A stretch of 64,000 bases of DNA from Verrucomicrobiia bacterium (GTDB lineage Bacteria; Verrucomicrobiota; Verrucomicrobiia; Limisphaerales; CAIMTB01): NCBI GenBank assembly GCA_019634625.1, contig JAHCBA010000009.1, forward strand, positions 120,332-184,331, in the 5' to 3' direction. The notes under the pieces were generated by a model. The model was given only the letters and a program-made list of their open reading frames with translations. It was not told the DNA's origin and searched no databases. Position 1 is the stretch's first letter, and each line of letters begins with the position of its first letter. Positions 1 to 9,523 of this stretch are shown here, in pieces. The position numbers and the translations under genes were made by a program.

Positions 1-1
1 T

Positions 2-1978
2 TACGAGGACGAGACCACGGAGCGCAGCGACTGGCATTTCCCGGCGACGCATTATCTGGAGTCGTGGGGCGATGCACGCACCAGCGATGGAACTCTCGTG
101 GCGGTGCAGCCGCTGATTGCGCCGCTGTTCGGTGGATTGACCGACGTCGAGTTCCTGGGACGGCTGGCCGGTCAAAGTCCGGCACGCGGGTACGACATGG
201 TCCGGGAAACCTTCTTCGAGCTGGCGGGAACGCGGTCGGAGGAGGCCTGGGGCCGGTTCCTGCACGATGGATTCGTGAAGGACAGCGCCTCGCGTCCCCA
301 GACGGCGACGGTGGATGCGGCGGCGGTGACGCAGGTGGTGAGTGCGGCGGGCCGGCTGCCGGTGCCGGCGGTGGACCGGATCGAGCTGGTGTTTCATCGG
401 GACGGCAAGATCGACGACGGCCGGTGGGCGAACAACGCCTGGCTGCAGGAGCTGCCGGACGCCATCACCAAGATCACCTGGGACAATGCGGCGTTGATCA
501 GCCGGCGGACGGCGTCCGAGCTGGGGTTGACCAATGGGGAGCGGGTCACGATTGAGGTGGGGGGGCGGAGCCTGTCGGCACCGATCTGGGTGATGCCGGG
601 CATGGCGGATTTCACGGTGGCCCTGGCCCTTGGGTATGGGCGGACGCATCCGGGGCGGGTGGCGTGCTTCGAGGGGAAGCCGGTCGGATTCAACGCCGGG
701 GTGTTGAGGACGACGGGAACGCCTTGGATGGTGCCGGGGGCGAAGCTGACCGGAACCCGTCAGACCTTCGACTTTGCGACCACGCAGACGCACTGGGCGA
801 TGAGCGGGCGGCCGATCGTGCGCGAGGCCAACGTTGCGCAGTTCCAGAAGTTCCCGGGGTTTGCGAAGAACTTCGATCTGGAGGCGCACGCCGGGCACAT
901 CCCGGTCGGTCCGGACGGCCATCCGAAGCCCCTTTACAAGACGCCCTACGAGGAGCGGCCGGAGGAGCAGAAGAGCGATCTGCATCAGTGGGCGATGTCG
1001 ATCGACTTGAGCGCCTGCACCGGATGCGGTGCCTGTGTGATCGCGTGCCAGAGCGAGAACAACATCCCGATCGTCGGCAAGGATCAGGTGATCCGGGGCC
1101 GGGAGATGCACTGGTTGCGGATCGACCGGTATTTCACGGGGTACCGCAAGGGCCAGCGCAACAAGCTGATTTCGGACGATCGACAGTGGCGGGAGGGTTG
1201 GATTGACGATCCGCAGGTGGTGACACAGCCGATGATGTGTCAGCACTGCGAGAAGGCCCCGTGCGAAAGCGTCTGCCCGGTGAACGCGACCGTTCACGAC
1301 GCGGAAGGGCTCAATGTCATGGCGTACAACCGCTGTGTCGGGACGCGGTATTGTTCGAACAACTGCGCGTGGAAGGTGCGGCGGTTCAACTATTTCGATT
1401 ACAACAAGCGCCCGGGCAACTACGGCGACACGTCGATGGGCCAGCGCGGTTACCTGTACCGCGGTCCGCTGGCCAGGCGAAGCGCCTCGGAGCTGGAACT
1501 GATCCGGATGGCGAAGAACCCGGAGGTGTCGGTGCGGATGCGCGGGGTGATGGAGAAATGCACCTTCTGCACCCAGCGGATCGAGACGGCGAAGATTGCG
1601 CGCAAGGTGAAGGCGGGGGCCAGCGGGGACGTGCAGGTGACCGACCGGGACGGCTTGAAGACGGCGTGCCAGCAGGCGTGCCCGGCGGAGGCGATCGTCT
1701 TCGGCAACCAGCTCGAAGCGGGCAGCCGGGTCAACCAGTGGAAGAAGAATCCCCGGGACTACACGGTCCTTGGCTTTCTCGACACGCGGCCGCGCCTCAC
1801 CTATCTCGCGAAGCTGCGAAATCCGAATCCGCGGATGCCCGACTACCAGGAGGTGCCGATGAGCATCCGCGAGTACGAAATCATGTATCACTCGGATCCA
1901 TTCACCCCGCATGGAGCGGCCCATGACGGGGCGGCCGCGGGGACGACAGGGACGGCCGGGCAGGAGGGAGGACACTGA
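2..1978 (+). CDS. actB: Alternative Complex III subunit ActB, 5'-truncated by the window edge
   Basis: The frame is open from base 2 and reads [15 protein letters not shown] within the first 30 codons, a conserved stretch of the molybdopterin-oxidoreductase-like part of ActB. The true start therefore lies upstream, and the GTG at 98 is internal. The first ~330 visible residues are the end of that domain (no molybdenum cofactor is used in this family). The rest is the iron-sulfur part, with four cysteine clusters: [24 protein letters not shown], the [11 protein letters not shown] group, and CTFC paired with CQQACP. Known ActB proteins carry three [4Fe-4S] and one [3Fe-4S] cluster and pass electrons from menaquinol oxidation towards the cytochrome subunits. 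The stop codon overlaps the actC start (TGATG). Identification is secure; only the length of the missing N-terminus is unknown. Confidence 0.95.
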   Translation, partial: YEDETTERSDWHFPATHYLESWGDARTSDGTLVAVQPLIAPLFGGLTDVEFLGRLAGQSPARGYDMVRETFFELAGTRSEEAWGRFLHDGFVKDSASRPQTATVDAAAVTQVVSAAGRLPVPAVDRIELVFHRDGKIDDGRWANNAWLQELPDAITKITWDNAALISRRTASELGLTNGERVTIEVGGRSLSAPIWVMPGMADFTVALALGYGRTHPGRVACFEGKPVGFNAGVLRTTGTPWMVPGAKLTGTRQTFDFATTQTHWAMSGRPIVREANVAQFQKFPGFAKNFDLEAHAGHIPVGPDGHPKPLYKTPYEERPEEQKSDLHQWAMSIDLSACTGCGACVIACQSENNIPIVGKDQVIRGREMHWLRIDRYFTGYRKGQRNKLISDDRQWREGWIDDPQVVTQPMMCQHCEKAPCESVCPVNATVHDAEGLNVMAYNRCVGTRYCSNNCAWKVRRFNYFDYNKRPGNYGDTSMGQRGYLYRGPLARRSASELELIRMAKNPEVSVRMRGVMEKCTFCTQRIETAKIARKVKAGASGDVQVTDRDGLKTACQQACPAEAIVFGNQLEAGSRVNQWKKNPRDYTVLGFLDTRPRLTYLAKLRNPNPRMPDYQEVPMSIREYEIMYHSDPFTPHGAAHDGAAAGTTGTAGQEGGH

Positions 1979-3414
1979 TGGCCCACGCGATCGACAAGAT
2001 CCCACCGTACGTCGTCGCGCCTCCGCCGGAGCTGGAGCGCGTGCCGCTGGTGCTGAACCAGCGTCCGCATTCGTGGATTTCCGACAAGATAGCGGGCATT
2101 GCGGAAGGGAAGACGCCGACGTGGTGGTGGATCGCCCTGGCGATCAGCATGACCGGCATGCTGACGATGTTCGGCATGATCGTGTATCTCATCTCGACCG
2201 GGGTGGGCGTCTGGGGCTTGAACCAGCCGGCGGCCTGGGCGTGGGACATCACGAACTTCGTTTTCTGGATCGGCATCGGCCATGCAGGAACGCTGATTTC
2301 CGCCATTCTGTGCCTGTTGCGGCAGAGGTGGCGGACTTCGATCAACCGGGCGGCCGAGGCGATGACGCTCTTTGCGGTGGTGTGCGCCGGAATTTTCCCG
2401 GTGGTGCATACGGGTCGGATCTGGTACGCGCTGATGCCGGGGTATCTCATTCCGTTTCCCAACGCCAATGAGATCTGGCCGCAATTCCGGTCGCCGTTGC
2501 TGTGGGATGTCTTCGCGGTCTCGACCTACGGAACGGTGTCGTTGTTGTTCTGGTACACCGGGTTGATTCCGGACCTGGCGACCATGCGGGACCGGGCGGT
2601 GTCGAAGGTGAAGAAATTCCTGTACGGGTTGTTCGCGCTGGGCTGGAACGGATCGAACCGGCACTGGTGCAACTACGAGAAGGCGTACCTGATTCTGGCC
2701 GGGTTGAGCACGCCGCTGGTGTTGTCGGTGCACTCGGTGGTGTCCTTCGACTTTGCGGTCTCGCAGGTGCCCGGATGGCACACGACGATCTTCCCGCCCT
2801 ACTTCGTGGCCGGGGCGATCTTCTCAGGGTTCGGGATGGTGCTGACGCTGCTGGTGCCGTTACGGAGCATCTGCGGGTTGCAGGATGTGATCACCACGCG
2901 GCACATCGAACTGATGTGCAAGGTGATATTAGCGACCGGTTCGATGGTCGGGTACGCGTACGCGATGGAATTCTTCATCGCGTGGTACGGGGGCAATCCG
3001 TACGAATTGTACGCCTTCCAGAACCGGGCTTTCGGACCCTACTGGTGGGCGTACTGGATCATGGTGAGCTGCAACGTGATCAGCCCGCATCTGTTCTGGT
3101 TCAAGTGGTGCCGGACGAGGATGTGGTTCGTGTTTGCGGTTTCGATCGTGGTGAACATCGGGATGTGGTTCGAACGGTTTGTCATCATCGTGACCTCGCT
3201 GCACCGCGACTATCTCCCCTCGAGCTGGGGATATTTCAGCCCGACCTACGTGGATGTGCTGACCTTCGTGGGCAGCTTCGGGCTGTTCTGCACACTCTTC
3301 CTGTTGTTCATGCGGTTCCTGCCGATGATCGCCATTGCGGAGGTGAAGGCGGTCACACCGCAGGCTGACCCGCATCATCCGCTGGGCGGCGCCCGGTTGG
3401 GAGGGACACACTGA
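1978..3414 (+). CDS. actC: Alternative Complex III subunit ActC (NrfD-like quinol-oxidising membrane subunit)
   Basis: This 478-residue NrfD/PsrC-family membrane protein has about ten hydrophobic helices, starting near residue 45 ([18 protein letters not shown]) and ending near residue 455. Family knowledge assigns it quinol binding and possibly proton translocation in Alternative Complex III. The conserved N-terminal HSWISDKI segment and the [22 protein letters not shown] helix fit ActC well. The start ATG overlaps the actB stop by one base, and the stop overlaps the actD start (TGATG), so translation is probably coupled. It is of normal length for the family and shows nothing unusual. Confidence 0.95.
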   Translation: MAHAIDKIPPYVVAPPPELERVPLVLNQRPHSWISDKIAGIAEGKTPTWWWIALAISMTGMLTMFGMIVYLISTGVGVWGLNQPAAWAWDITNFVFWIGIGHAGTLISAILCLLRQRWRTSINRAAEAMTLFAVVCAGIFPVVHTGRIWYALMPGYLIPFPNANEIWPQFRSPLLWDVFAVSTYGTVSLLFWYTGLIPDLATMRDRAVSKVKKFLYGLFALGWNGSNRHWCNYEKAYLILAGLSTPLVLSVHSVVSFDFAVSQVPGWHTTIFPPYFVAGAIFSGFGMVLTLLVPLRSICGLQDVITTRHIELMCKVILATGSMVGYAYAMEFFIAWYGGNPYELYAFQNRAFGPYWWAYWIMVSCNVISPHLFWFKWCRTRMWFVFAVSIVVNIGMWFERFVIIVTSLHRDYLPSSWGYFSPTYVDVLTFVGSFGLFCTLFLLFMRFLPMIAIAEVKAVTPQADPHHPLGGARLGGTH

Positions 3415-3953
3415 TGAGCACCGACGCACGACCCTATGCGCTGATGGCCGAGGTGGAATCGCCGTCGGCGGCGTTGAGAGCGGCCGAGGCGATCCGGGAA
3501 GCCGGCTACAAGCGGTGGGATGTTCACACGCCGTATCCGATCCACGGGCTCGACGGGGCCATGGGCCTGCGCAACTCGCGGGTGGGATGGTTCACCTTCG
3601 TCGGGGGCACCACCGGGTTCACGCTGGGCATGCTGATGATCTGGTGGATGGGGAAGATCGATTACGCGATCCCCGTGGGCGGCAAGCCGCTGTTCAGCCC
3701 GATCTTCTCGTTTCCGGTGGCGTACGAGCTGACCATTCTCCTGGGGGCGTTCGGGACGCTGTTCGGAATGGCCCTGCTGAACCGGCTGCCGCGCCACTAT
3801 CATCCGCTGTTGAAGCATCCCCGGTTCCGGCAGGTCACCCATGACAAGATCTTCGTGGTGATTGAATGCGCGGATCCCAAGTTCTCCGAGACCGAGACCC
3901 GGCAACTGCTGGAACGGGTCGGGGGGCGCAATGTGGAGACGGTGGAGGACTGA
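3414..3953 (+). CDS. actD: Alternative Complex III subunit ActD (DUF3341)
   Basis: This 179-residue DUF3341 protein has the usual ActD layout. A soluble N-terminal part contains the VESPSAALRAAEAIREAGY and WDVHTPYPIHGLD segments. Two transmembrane helices follow (about residues 60-82 and 102-125), then a short C-terminal domain. In solved Alternative Complex III structures ActD is a peripheral two-helix subunit without cofactors. It sits between actC and actE with overlapping or near-overlapping stops and starts. Confidence 0.93.
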   Translation: MSTDARPYALMAEVESPSAALRAAEAIREAGYKRWDVHTPYPIHGLDGAMGLRNSRVGWFTFVGGTTGFTLGMLMIWWMGKIDYAIPVGGKPLFSPIFSFPVAYELTILLGAFGTLFGMALLNRLPRHYHPLLKHPRFRQVTHDKIFVVIECADPKFSETETRQLLERVGGRNVETVED

Positions 3954-3955
3954 CC

Positions 3956-4609
3956 ATGCGTTATTTCCTCGCCCTATTCGCCCTGACGTGCGTGCTGGTG
4001 GTGGTGGTTGCCGGGCCGCGCGGCTCGACCTCGCGGCGTCCGCCCATTGAGATCTGGGATGACATGGACCGGCAGTTGAAGCTGCGACCGCAGGCGGTCG
4101 CCGGATTTGAAGGATGGCAGGATGCCCGGACCTCGCGACCCTGGGTGGCGGGCACGGTGCCCCGGTTGGAGCCTGTGCGGGTGGGTGGCAACCTGGTGCA
4201 TCGCTTCGAGGATCACCCGGTGATCACGGGCCGTGAGGCGGTTCAGACCAACCATGTGGAATCAATTCCGCTTCCGGTCACGGAGCGCCTGCTGGCGCGG
4301 GGACGGGAGCGTTATGGGATCCACTGCACGCCGTGCCATGGTGCGACCGGGGACGGCAACGGGATCGTCAAGCGGTTCGGCCATGCGGCGATTCCGGCGT
4401 TGACCGATGAGGCCCGGGTGCGTTTGCCGGACGGCTACCTGTACCAGGTGATCCAGATGGGGAGTCCGAGCGGCCTGATGGGGCCCTATGGAGCCCAGAT
4501 CGAGATTGAAGATCGCTGGGCGATCGTGGCCTACATGCGAGCGCTGCAATTGTCGCGCCTTGGCCAGCCCGAGGACTTACCCGAAACCGTCCGAGTGACG
4601 CTCAAATAG
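3956..4609 (+). CDS. actE: Alternative Complex III mono-haem cytochrome c subunit ActE
   Basis: The start is taken as the ATG at 3956, two bases after the actD stop, because it gives a 217-residue protein that begins directly with a hydrophobic export/anchor segment (RYFLALFALTCVLVVVVAG). A longer in-frame extension upstream would overlap actD. The segment RRPPIEIWDDMDRQLKLRPQ matches the ActE N-terminal signature. One haem-binding motif, CTPCH, lies near residue 123, and the likely sixth ligand is a methionine in the QMGSPSGLMGPYG region. ActE proteins are often lipid-anchored, but no lipobox cysteine sits at the end of the hydrophobic stretch here, so the anchor may be an uncleaved helix. 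Confidence 0.92.
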   Translation: MRYFLALFALTCVLVVVVAGPRGSTSRRPPIEIWDDMDRQLKLRPQAVAGFEGWQDARTSRPWVAGTVPRLEPVRVGGNLVHRFEDHPVITGREAVQTNHVESIPLPVTERLLARGRERYGIHCTPCHGATGDGNGIVKRFGHAAIPALTDEARVRLPDGYLYQVIQMGSPSGLMGPYGAQIEIEDRWAIVAYMRALQLSRLGQPEDLPETVRVTLK

Positions 4610-4615
4610 TCTGCC

Positions 4616-5863
4616 ATGGCCTCCACCGCCGCCGTTTCACCCTCTGTTCCGGTCTCCGCCGAGGCTCCGCCCTGGCTGACGCGCCTGCCCTTCCTGCTCA
4701 CCGTGGTGGGCGGGTTTGGCGTGCTGCTGGGGATTGTGGTTCCCTCGCTGCAGAAGCAGTTCGCCTTTTCCTGGCTGCTGGCGTTCATGTTTTATCTCAG
4801 CCTGATGTTGGGCGGGCTGTTTCTGGTGATCCTGCATCACCTGTTCGATGCCCAATGGTCGGTGCCGATCCGCCGGGTGACCGAGCATCTGGCCTGTCTG
4901 GCGCCGCTGATGGCGGTGTTTTTCGTGCCGATCGCCTTCAACGCGCTGTTTGCGGGGCCGGAGAAGGCGCTGTTTGCCTGGATGCACTCCGATGCGGCGA
5001 CCGACCATGCGCTGTACGCGAAGAAGCAGTTGTTCAACCGCCCTGCCTGGCTGGTGGTGTCACTGGGCCTCTTATGGACCTGGCACTGGCTCACCCGGGA
5101 ATTGCGCAAGGCATCGGTCGAGCAGGATCGGACCGGGGCGGCCTCCTGCACCCGGCGGATGCGGTTCCTGTCGGCGATGGGAATTTTCGTGTTTGCGCTG
5201 ACGCTGACGTTCGGGGCGATTTTGTGGATGAAGTCACTGCAGTGGCAGTGGTTCTCGACGATGTACGGGGTGTATTACTTTGCGGCGAGCGTCTGGCTGA
5301 CGGTGGCGACGGTGTATGTGATCGTGCTGCATCTTCAGCGGACCGGCCCGTTGTCGGCGGTGGTGCAGCCGGTGACCTACCATGATCTCGGGAAACTGTT
5401 CTTCGCCTTCACGGTGTTCTACGCGTACATCGCCTTTTCGCAGTACTTCCTGATCTGGAACGCGAACATTCCGGAGGAGACCTTCTGGTACGTGGCACGC
5501 GAGCAGGGGTCGTGGTGGAGCGTGGGGCTGCTGATGGTGTTCGGTCATTTCTTCGTTCCCTTTCTGATCCTGCTGCGCATCGACACCAAGATGTCCTACA
5601 CGGTGATGATCCCGATGGCGGTATGGGCGTGGCTGATGCATTTCTGCGACCTGTCGTTCAACATCATGCCGGTGCTGCATCCGGAGGGATTTGTGGTGCA
5701 CTGGCTGGATCTGAGCTGTCTGGCGTTGATGGGGGGCGTGCTGGCGACGTACTTCATCCGTGATTTCAGGGGGCACGCGCCGTTTCCGCAGAAGGATCCC
5801 CGGATGGCGGAGTGTCTTGGAATCCACCTGAGTGCGGGTGGGAAAGAGGGAGGTGCGCATTGA
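4616..5863 (+). CDS. actF: Alternative Complex III subunit ActF (NrfD-related membrane subunit)
   Basis: This 415-residue polytopic protein has about ten predicted helices and is the ActF counterpart of ActC. It begins 6 bp after the actE stop. The segments YAKKQLFNRPAW, WQWFSTMYGVYYFA and FSQYFLIWNANIPEET are typical of ActF. They include conserved polar and acidic residues thought to line a proton path in this family. The C-terminal tail ends in the cytoplasmic-type motif HAPFPQKDPRM. The last bases overlap the TTG start of the next small gene. Confidence 0.93.
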   Translation: MASTAAVSPSVPVSAEAPPWLTRLPFLLTVVGGFGVLLGIVVPSLQKQFAFSWLLAFMFYLSLMLGGLFLVILHHLFDAQWSVPIRRVTEHLACLAPLMAVFFVPIAFNALFAGPEKALFAWMHSDAATDHALYAKKQLFNRPAWLVVSLGLLWTWHWLTRELRKASVEQDRTGAASCTRRMRFLSAMGIFVFALTLTFGAILWMKSLQWQWFSTMYGVYYFAASVWLTVATVYVIVLHLQRTGPLSAVVQPVTYHDLGKLFFAFTVFYAYIAFSQYFLIWNANIPEETFWYVAREQGSWWSVGLLMVFGHFFVPFLILLRIDTKMSYTVMIPMAVWAWLMHFCDLSFNIMPVLHPEGFVVHWLDLSCLALMGGVLATYFIRDFRGHAPFPQKDPRMAECLGIHLSAGGKEGGAH

Positions 5864-6234
5864 GCCCGGATAACGGTTGCTGTTCGCGGGCCACCCTGAA
5901 CTGGGTGGGGGTGATCGGAGCGTTTTTCACGATGCTGGTGCTGGTGCTGGCGCTGAGGCATTACACGTCGGTGCCGGACGTGAACCAGGCGCGCGCCTCG
6001 GAGCGGGCGAAGGTTCTGGCGGAGACGAGGCAGAAGGAGGCCCTGGAGTTGTCCACCGCCGCATGGATCGATCAGGAGAAGAACCTGGTCCGGCTGCCGA
6101 ATGACATCGCGATGGCGATGACGGTGGAGATGTGGCGGGATCCGGCCCAGGCGCGTGCCGCGCTGCTGGAACGTGCCGGGAAGGCCTTCTTCGTTCCGCC
6201 CCCGCCCCCGGAGGCTCCGAGCGAGTGGGAATGA
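5860..6234 (+). CDS. Small single-helix membrane protein of the actABCDEF operon
   Basis: A TTG at 5860 that overlaps the actF stop (TTGA) is the best start. It follows a GGAGG-like purine run and gives 124 residues starting MSPDNGCC. One transmembrane helix spans about residues 15-33. It is followed by a charged helical stretch and a proline-rich tail (PPPPPEAPSE). The segment WIDQEKNLVRLPNDIAMAM resembles the W-[IV]-D-x5-V-R-[IL]-P-x3-AM signature that I recall from short proteins next to Alternative Complex III and oxidase genes. Possible roles are a small accessory subunit of Complex III or of the adjacent cytochrome complex. The function is unproven, but gene reality is well supported by its position and overlap. 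Confidence 0.7.
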   Translation: MSPDNGCCSRATLNWVGVIGAFFTMLVLVLALRHYTSVPDVNQARASERAKVLAETRQKEALELSTAAWIDQEKNLVRLPNDIAMAMTVEMWRDPAQARAALLERAGKAFFVPPPPPEAPSEWE

Positions 6235-6282
6235 GCATGGGAGTGAGTGGATGAGGGGGAGCCTTCGACTGTTTCGCATCGC

Positions 6283-7740
6283 ATGAGTCCGTCAACGTAT
6301 TCGCCTACAGGGCGCGAGGGGGTCCCCACATTGGCCGAGGTGGATGCGTCGTGCCGGTGGCTGGCCTGCCTGCTGGTTCCCAAGGCGGCGGCCTGGGGCG
6401 TCATCGGGACCCTTTTGTTGCTCGTCGCCTCCATCAAGCTGCATGCGCCCGGGTTGGGAGCGGACCATGCGTGGCTTGGGTACGGGAGGCTGGCGCCGGC
6501 GGGTTGGAGTGCGCTGGTCTATGGCTTTGTTGGGCAGGCGGCGATGGCGGTGGGCTTGTGGGTGGTGGCCCGGGCGTCGCGTCAGCGGTTGCAGGCGCCA
6601 TTCCTGATCGGGTTGGGGGGGGCCTGTTGGAACCTGGGAATCCTGGGAGGCGTCGTCGGCGTCCTGGCGGGTTACTCGACGGGCCGGGAGTGGTTGGAGA
6701 TGCCGGTTTGGGCGATGACCTTCGCCGTGATCGGGGCCGCGTTCGTCGGGGTGGCCGGATGGATGACCTTCGCGACCCGGACCGAGGAGCAGACCTATCC
6801 CTCCGCGTGGTTCGTGTTGCTGGGGTTGCTGGCCTTCGTGTGGGTGGGGACGGTGGCGTTGCTGATGTTGGGCGGGGAAGGGGTTCGCGGGGTGACGCAG
6901 GTGCTGGTGCAGCGCTGGTTTGCGGGCGGGGTGAGCAAGCTCTGGCTGGGCGGCATCGCGGCGGGGATCGTCTTTCATTTCCTGCCGTTGCTGGCGAACC
7001 GGCCGTTGGCGAGCCGGCCGTTGGCGCTGATCGGATTCTGGAGCCTGGCGGTGTTCACGCCTTGGGCGATCACGATGCACGGGGATCCGTTTCCCCGTTG
7101 GGTGGTGAGCCTGGGGATGGCGGGTCAGGCGTTGGGCATGATCGGGCTGGTGTCGATTGCGCTGAACTGGTGGAAGACCGCCGAGGGGGCGCTGGGCGCG
7201 GTATTCTCGGGTGGACCGGGCCGCCTGCTGGGCGCGGCGGCGATGGCCTACGTGGCGGGCTGGGGCATTCAGTATCTGGCCGGGCTGCCGCAGGCGGCGG
7301 CGGTGTTGCGGTTGACATGGATTCACCAGGGGCAGGACTGGCTCTGGGTGGGCGGCGCGGTCGGGCTGGCGGTCATGGCGGTGGTGCCGGAGATGGTCGA
7401 GCGGGCGACCGGGCGGCCCTTGAACTCCGGCCTCATGAACTGGAACGGGCGGCTGATGCTGATCGGGGTGGGGTTGATCGCCATTCCGCTGCTGCTGGCG
7501 GGTGTGGTGCAGGGGCTTGGATTGAATTCGGGCACCCGGCCGTTTCTGGAGGTGCTTCGTGGAAGCATGCACTGGGTTCGATTGAGCACGCTGGGGTACA
7601 TGGTCCTTCTGGCAGGGCAACTGGTCTTCCTGCTGGCCGTGATGGGCTGGTGGCGCACGGCGGTGAGGGAATGGATGGCCGGGGTGGTGGCGTACTGGTC
7701 TGCGCCGGTATCGGATGACCGGATGGAGGTGCGTTCATGA
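6283..7740 (+). CDS. CcoN-like membrane protein lacking the oxidase metal ligands
   Basis: This polytopic protein of about 485 residues aligns by eye with cbb3 oxidase subunit I. It shares WGVIG (residue 38), GYGRL (66), LAGYSTGREWLEMP (128), HFLPLLANRP (232), FWSLAVFTPW (252) and RWVVSLGM (272). The metal-binding residues are mostly gone. The RLRPLHTN histidine is replaced (RLAPAGWS). WWYGHNAV has become RWFAGGVS, so the copper histidine and cross-linked tyrosine region is lost. GPHHLHY is reduced to a single TMH. The GHVHAGALGW double histidine is reduced to WIHQGQDWLW. Only six histidines remain (54, 62, 232, 266, 348, 430). It is probably a structural or electron-transfer partner rather than an oxygen reductase. 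The start is uncertain: a GTG at 6247 is also possible. The stop overlaps the next ATG. Confidence 0.75.
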   Translation: MSPSTYSPTGREGVPTLAEVDASCRWLACLLVPKAAAWGVIGTLLLLVASIKLHAPGLGADHAWLGYGRLAPAGWSALVYGFVGQAAMAVGLWVVARASRQRLQAPFLIGLGGACWNLGILGGVVGVLAGYSTGREWLEMPVWAMTFAVIGAAFVGVAGWMTFATRTEEQTYPSAWFVLLGLLAFVWVGTVALLMLGGEGVRGVTQVLVQRWFAGGVSKLWLGGIAAGIVFHFLPLLANRPLASRPLALIGFWSLAVFTPWAITMHGDPFPRWVVSLGMAGQALGMIGLVSIALNWWKTAEGALGAVFSGGPGRLLGAAAMAYVAGWGIQYLAGLPQAAAVLRLTWIHQGQDWLWVGGAVGLAVMAVVPEMVERATGRPLNSGLMNWNGRLMLIGVGLIAIPLLLAGVVQGLGLNSGTRPFLEVLRGSMHWVRLSTLGYMVLLAGQLVFLLAVMGWWRTAVREWMAGVVAYWSAPVSDDRMEVRS

Positions 7741-8459
7741 AGTCGGCACCGTTGATCTTTCTGGGGATTCTGCTGGGTCTGGCGGGGTCGTGGTGGGGGA
7801 TGGTGGTGGGCCCGAAGCTGCAGTTGGGGAGCGCCTCCGCGGTTGAGGTGAAGGGTTCGAGTGTGCATTACCCGCCGGTGCGGCCTGGTTTGGCGAAGCA
7901 GGGAGCCGAGATCTATCGGCGCGAGGGATGCAATGCCTGCCACAGCCAGCTGGTCCGGCCTGCGGGGTTTGGGTTCGATCTGGGGCTGGGCTGGGGTCCG
8001 CGCCGCACGGTGGGGCAGGACTATCTGCGCGATGACCCGGTGATGCTGGGGCATGTCCGGGTGGGACCGGATCTGGCGAACATCGGATTGCGATTGGGGG
8101 CTGGCGACACCAATGCGCAGCCGACGATGGTGGCGTATCAGTTGCGGCACTTGTACGACCCGCGCGGTGCGATGCCGGGATCGATCATGCCGGCGTACCG
8201 GCACCTTTTCCGGCTGCAACCGATCGAGGGCCAACGGTCGCCCGATGCCCTCAATTTGAACGGCCCGGCGGCACCGCCGGAAGGATTCCAAGTGGTTCCC
8301 ACGGACGAGGCGAAAGCGCTGATGGCCTATCTCTTGAGCCTGCAATCGCCGGTCTCCCTGAAGGAGGCGCCGATCCTCAGCCGCCCGGGCGAGGAATCGG
8401 AAGAGGAGGAGGAAGAGGCGACCAACGATGTGGCCGAGGTGGCGATACTGACCCGATGA
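7737..8459 (+). CDS. ccoO: CcoO-type mono-haem cytochrome c, cbb3 oxidase subunit II-like
   Basis: This 240-residue protein has an N-terminal transmembrane anchor (LIFLGILLGLAGSWWGMVVG). It then shows the CcoO arrangement: YPPVRPGLAKQGAEIYRREGCNACHSQLVRPAG with the haem motif CNACH near residue 62, then GPDLANIGLR, and DPRGAMPGSIMPAYRHLF carrying the methionine ligand region. All these are standard for the mono-haem subunit of cbb3 oxidases. It is translationally coupled to the CcoN-like gene (ATGA overlap). A run of glutamates (SEEEEEEA) near the C-terminus is unusual and could be a docking surface. Its catalytic partner here lacks the usual metal ligands, so its electrons may go elsewhere. 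Confidence 0.85.
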   Translation: MKSAPLIFLGILLGLAGSWWGMVVGPKLQLGSASAVEVKGSSVHYPPVRPGLAKQGAEIYRREGCNACHSQLVRPAGFGFDLGLGWGPRRTVGQDYLRDDPVMLGHVRVGPDLANIGLRLGAGDTNAQPTMVAYQLRHLYDPRGAMPGSIMPAYRHLFRLQPIEGQRSPDALNLNGPAAPPEGFQVVPTDEAKALMAYLLSLQSPVSLKEAPILSRPGEESEEEEEEATNDVAEVAILTR

Positions 8460-9082
8460 AGAAGGCGCAGTCTTCCAGTTCCATTCCGTCCGTGTTGTCG
8501 TCGGAGGCGAGTCCGAAGACGGGCAGTTATTCGCTGCCGGCGGGCTTTTTCCTGGCGATCTCGGCGCTGCTCTATCTGGGCAACGCGGAGGGGTGCTACC
8601 ATCACGGGCACTTTTCGGCGTCGGTGTACGAGCCGTATGCGGATCTGCGGAGCATTCCCAGCGCCGATGGCGAGGTGGACCGGGTGAACGTGGGGCGCCA
8701 GCTCTACTCCCTGCGTGGGTGCGTGGCCTGCCACCAGCCGAACGGCATGGGCAATCCGGCCAACCAATGTCCTCCCGTGGCGGGTTCGGACTGGGTGTTG
8801 ACCGAGGGGGCCGGGCGGCTGATCCGGATCATCCTGCACGGGGCGGCCGGGCCGATGGTGGTGAACGGGCAGACCTGGAATGGGAACATGACGCCATTCG
8901 GCCCGGTGCTGGACGACGAGGAGATTGCCAACATCCTGACCTACATCCGCCAGGCTCCCGAGTGGGGCAACAATGCGGGCGAAGTGACACCGGAGATGGT
9001 GCGTGCGGTGCGGGACGCGACGGCGGATCGGACCGCGCAGTGGTCGGCGGCCGAACTGCTCAGGATTCCGGAGACGGAGTAG
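8456..9082 (+). CDS. Membrane-anchored mono-haem cytochrome c (CcoP-position)
   Basis: This 208-residue protein overlaps the CcoO-type gene by four bases and closes the operon. After a hydrophobic anchor (GFFLAISALLYLGNAEG, residues 26-42) it has one class I cytochrome c domain. That domain carries the haem motif CVACH near residue 89 and the likely methionine ligand in GNMTPFGPVLDDEEIANILTY. Position and size suggest it takes the place of the di-haem CcoP subunit, but only one haem motif is present. It probably accepts electrons from ActE or passes them on in the periplasm. Its last 23 bases overlap the convergent DUF2784 gene. Confidence 0.85.
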   Translation: MKKAQSSSSIPSVLSSEASPKTGSYSLPAGFFLAISALLYLGNAEGCYHHGHFSASVYEPYADLRSIPSADGEVDRVNVGRQLYSLRGCVACHQPNGMGNPANQCPPVAGSDWVLTEGAGRLIRIILHGAAGPMVVNGQTWNGNMTPFGPVLDDEEIANILTYIRQAPEWGNNAGEVTPEMVRAVRDATADRTAQWSAAELLRIPETE

Positions 9083-9491
9083 CGGGGCTGCGGGGCGCCT
9101 TGCGGATGGGCACCAGCCAGAGATTGGCGATCACCAGGGCGAGGAAGGCCAGATAGGCCGCGGTGAACACCCAGGGATCGGCCTCGTAGAAGAGGCATCG
9201 TCCGACCCAGTAACGGATAAAGGTGTCGGGATAGGTGGGTTCCGTGCCGGCCCGATCGCGGAGGAAATTCTCGAGGGTGGTGAGCGGGCAGACCCTGCCG
9301 AGAGCGGCCTGAACGGTGACGAAGGCGATGGCGACGAGGTGGGCGCCCCGGAAGAGCGGGCGGCGTACCCAGTCCCACTTCAACCAGCCCCCAAGCGAGA
9401 CCAGGAGCCAGCCGCCGACGACAAAGGCGACGAAGCTGGCGTGGAGGAGCAGGACGAGATCGGCTGCGCGGAGATACCCCTGGTGGATCAT
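9060..9491 (-). CDS. DUF2784 membrane protein
   Basis: This 143-residue protein has about four hydrophobic helices. It shows the DUF2784 pattern: ADLVLLLHASFVAFVVGGWLL at the start, then VCPLTTLENFLRDRAG in the middle, and the C-terminal YRYW/YPDTFIRYWVGR-like region. The biochemical role of the family is not known. It faces the respiratory operon and overlaps the cytochrome gene tail to tail, so it probably has its own promoter near 9500. Confidence 0.85.
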   Translation of the reverse strand: MIHQGYLRAADLVLLLHASFVAFVVGGWLLVSLGGWLKWDWVRRPLFRGAHLVAIAFVTVQAALGRVCPLTTLENFLRDRAGTEPTYPDTFIRYWVGRCLFYEADPWVFTAAYLAFLALVIANLWLVPIRKAPRSPATPSPES

Positions 9492-9523
9492 GGGGGAAGG
9501 TTTCGTGCCCCGCGCGTGGGACG

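Noticed and set aside
98..100. GTG as the start of ActB
   Set aside because: The frame is open and conserved upstream to base 2, so the gene begins before the window.
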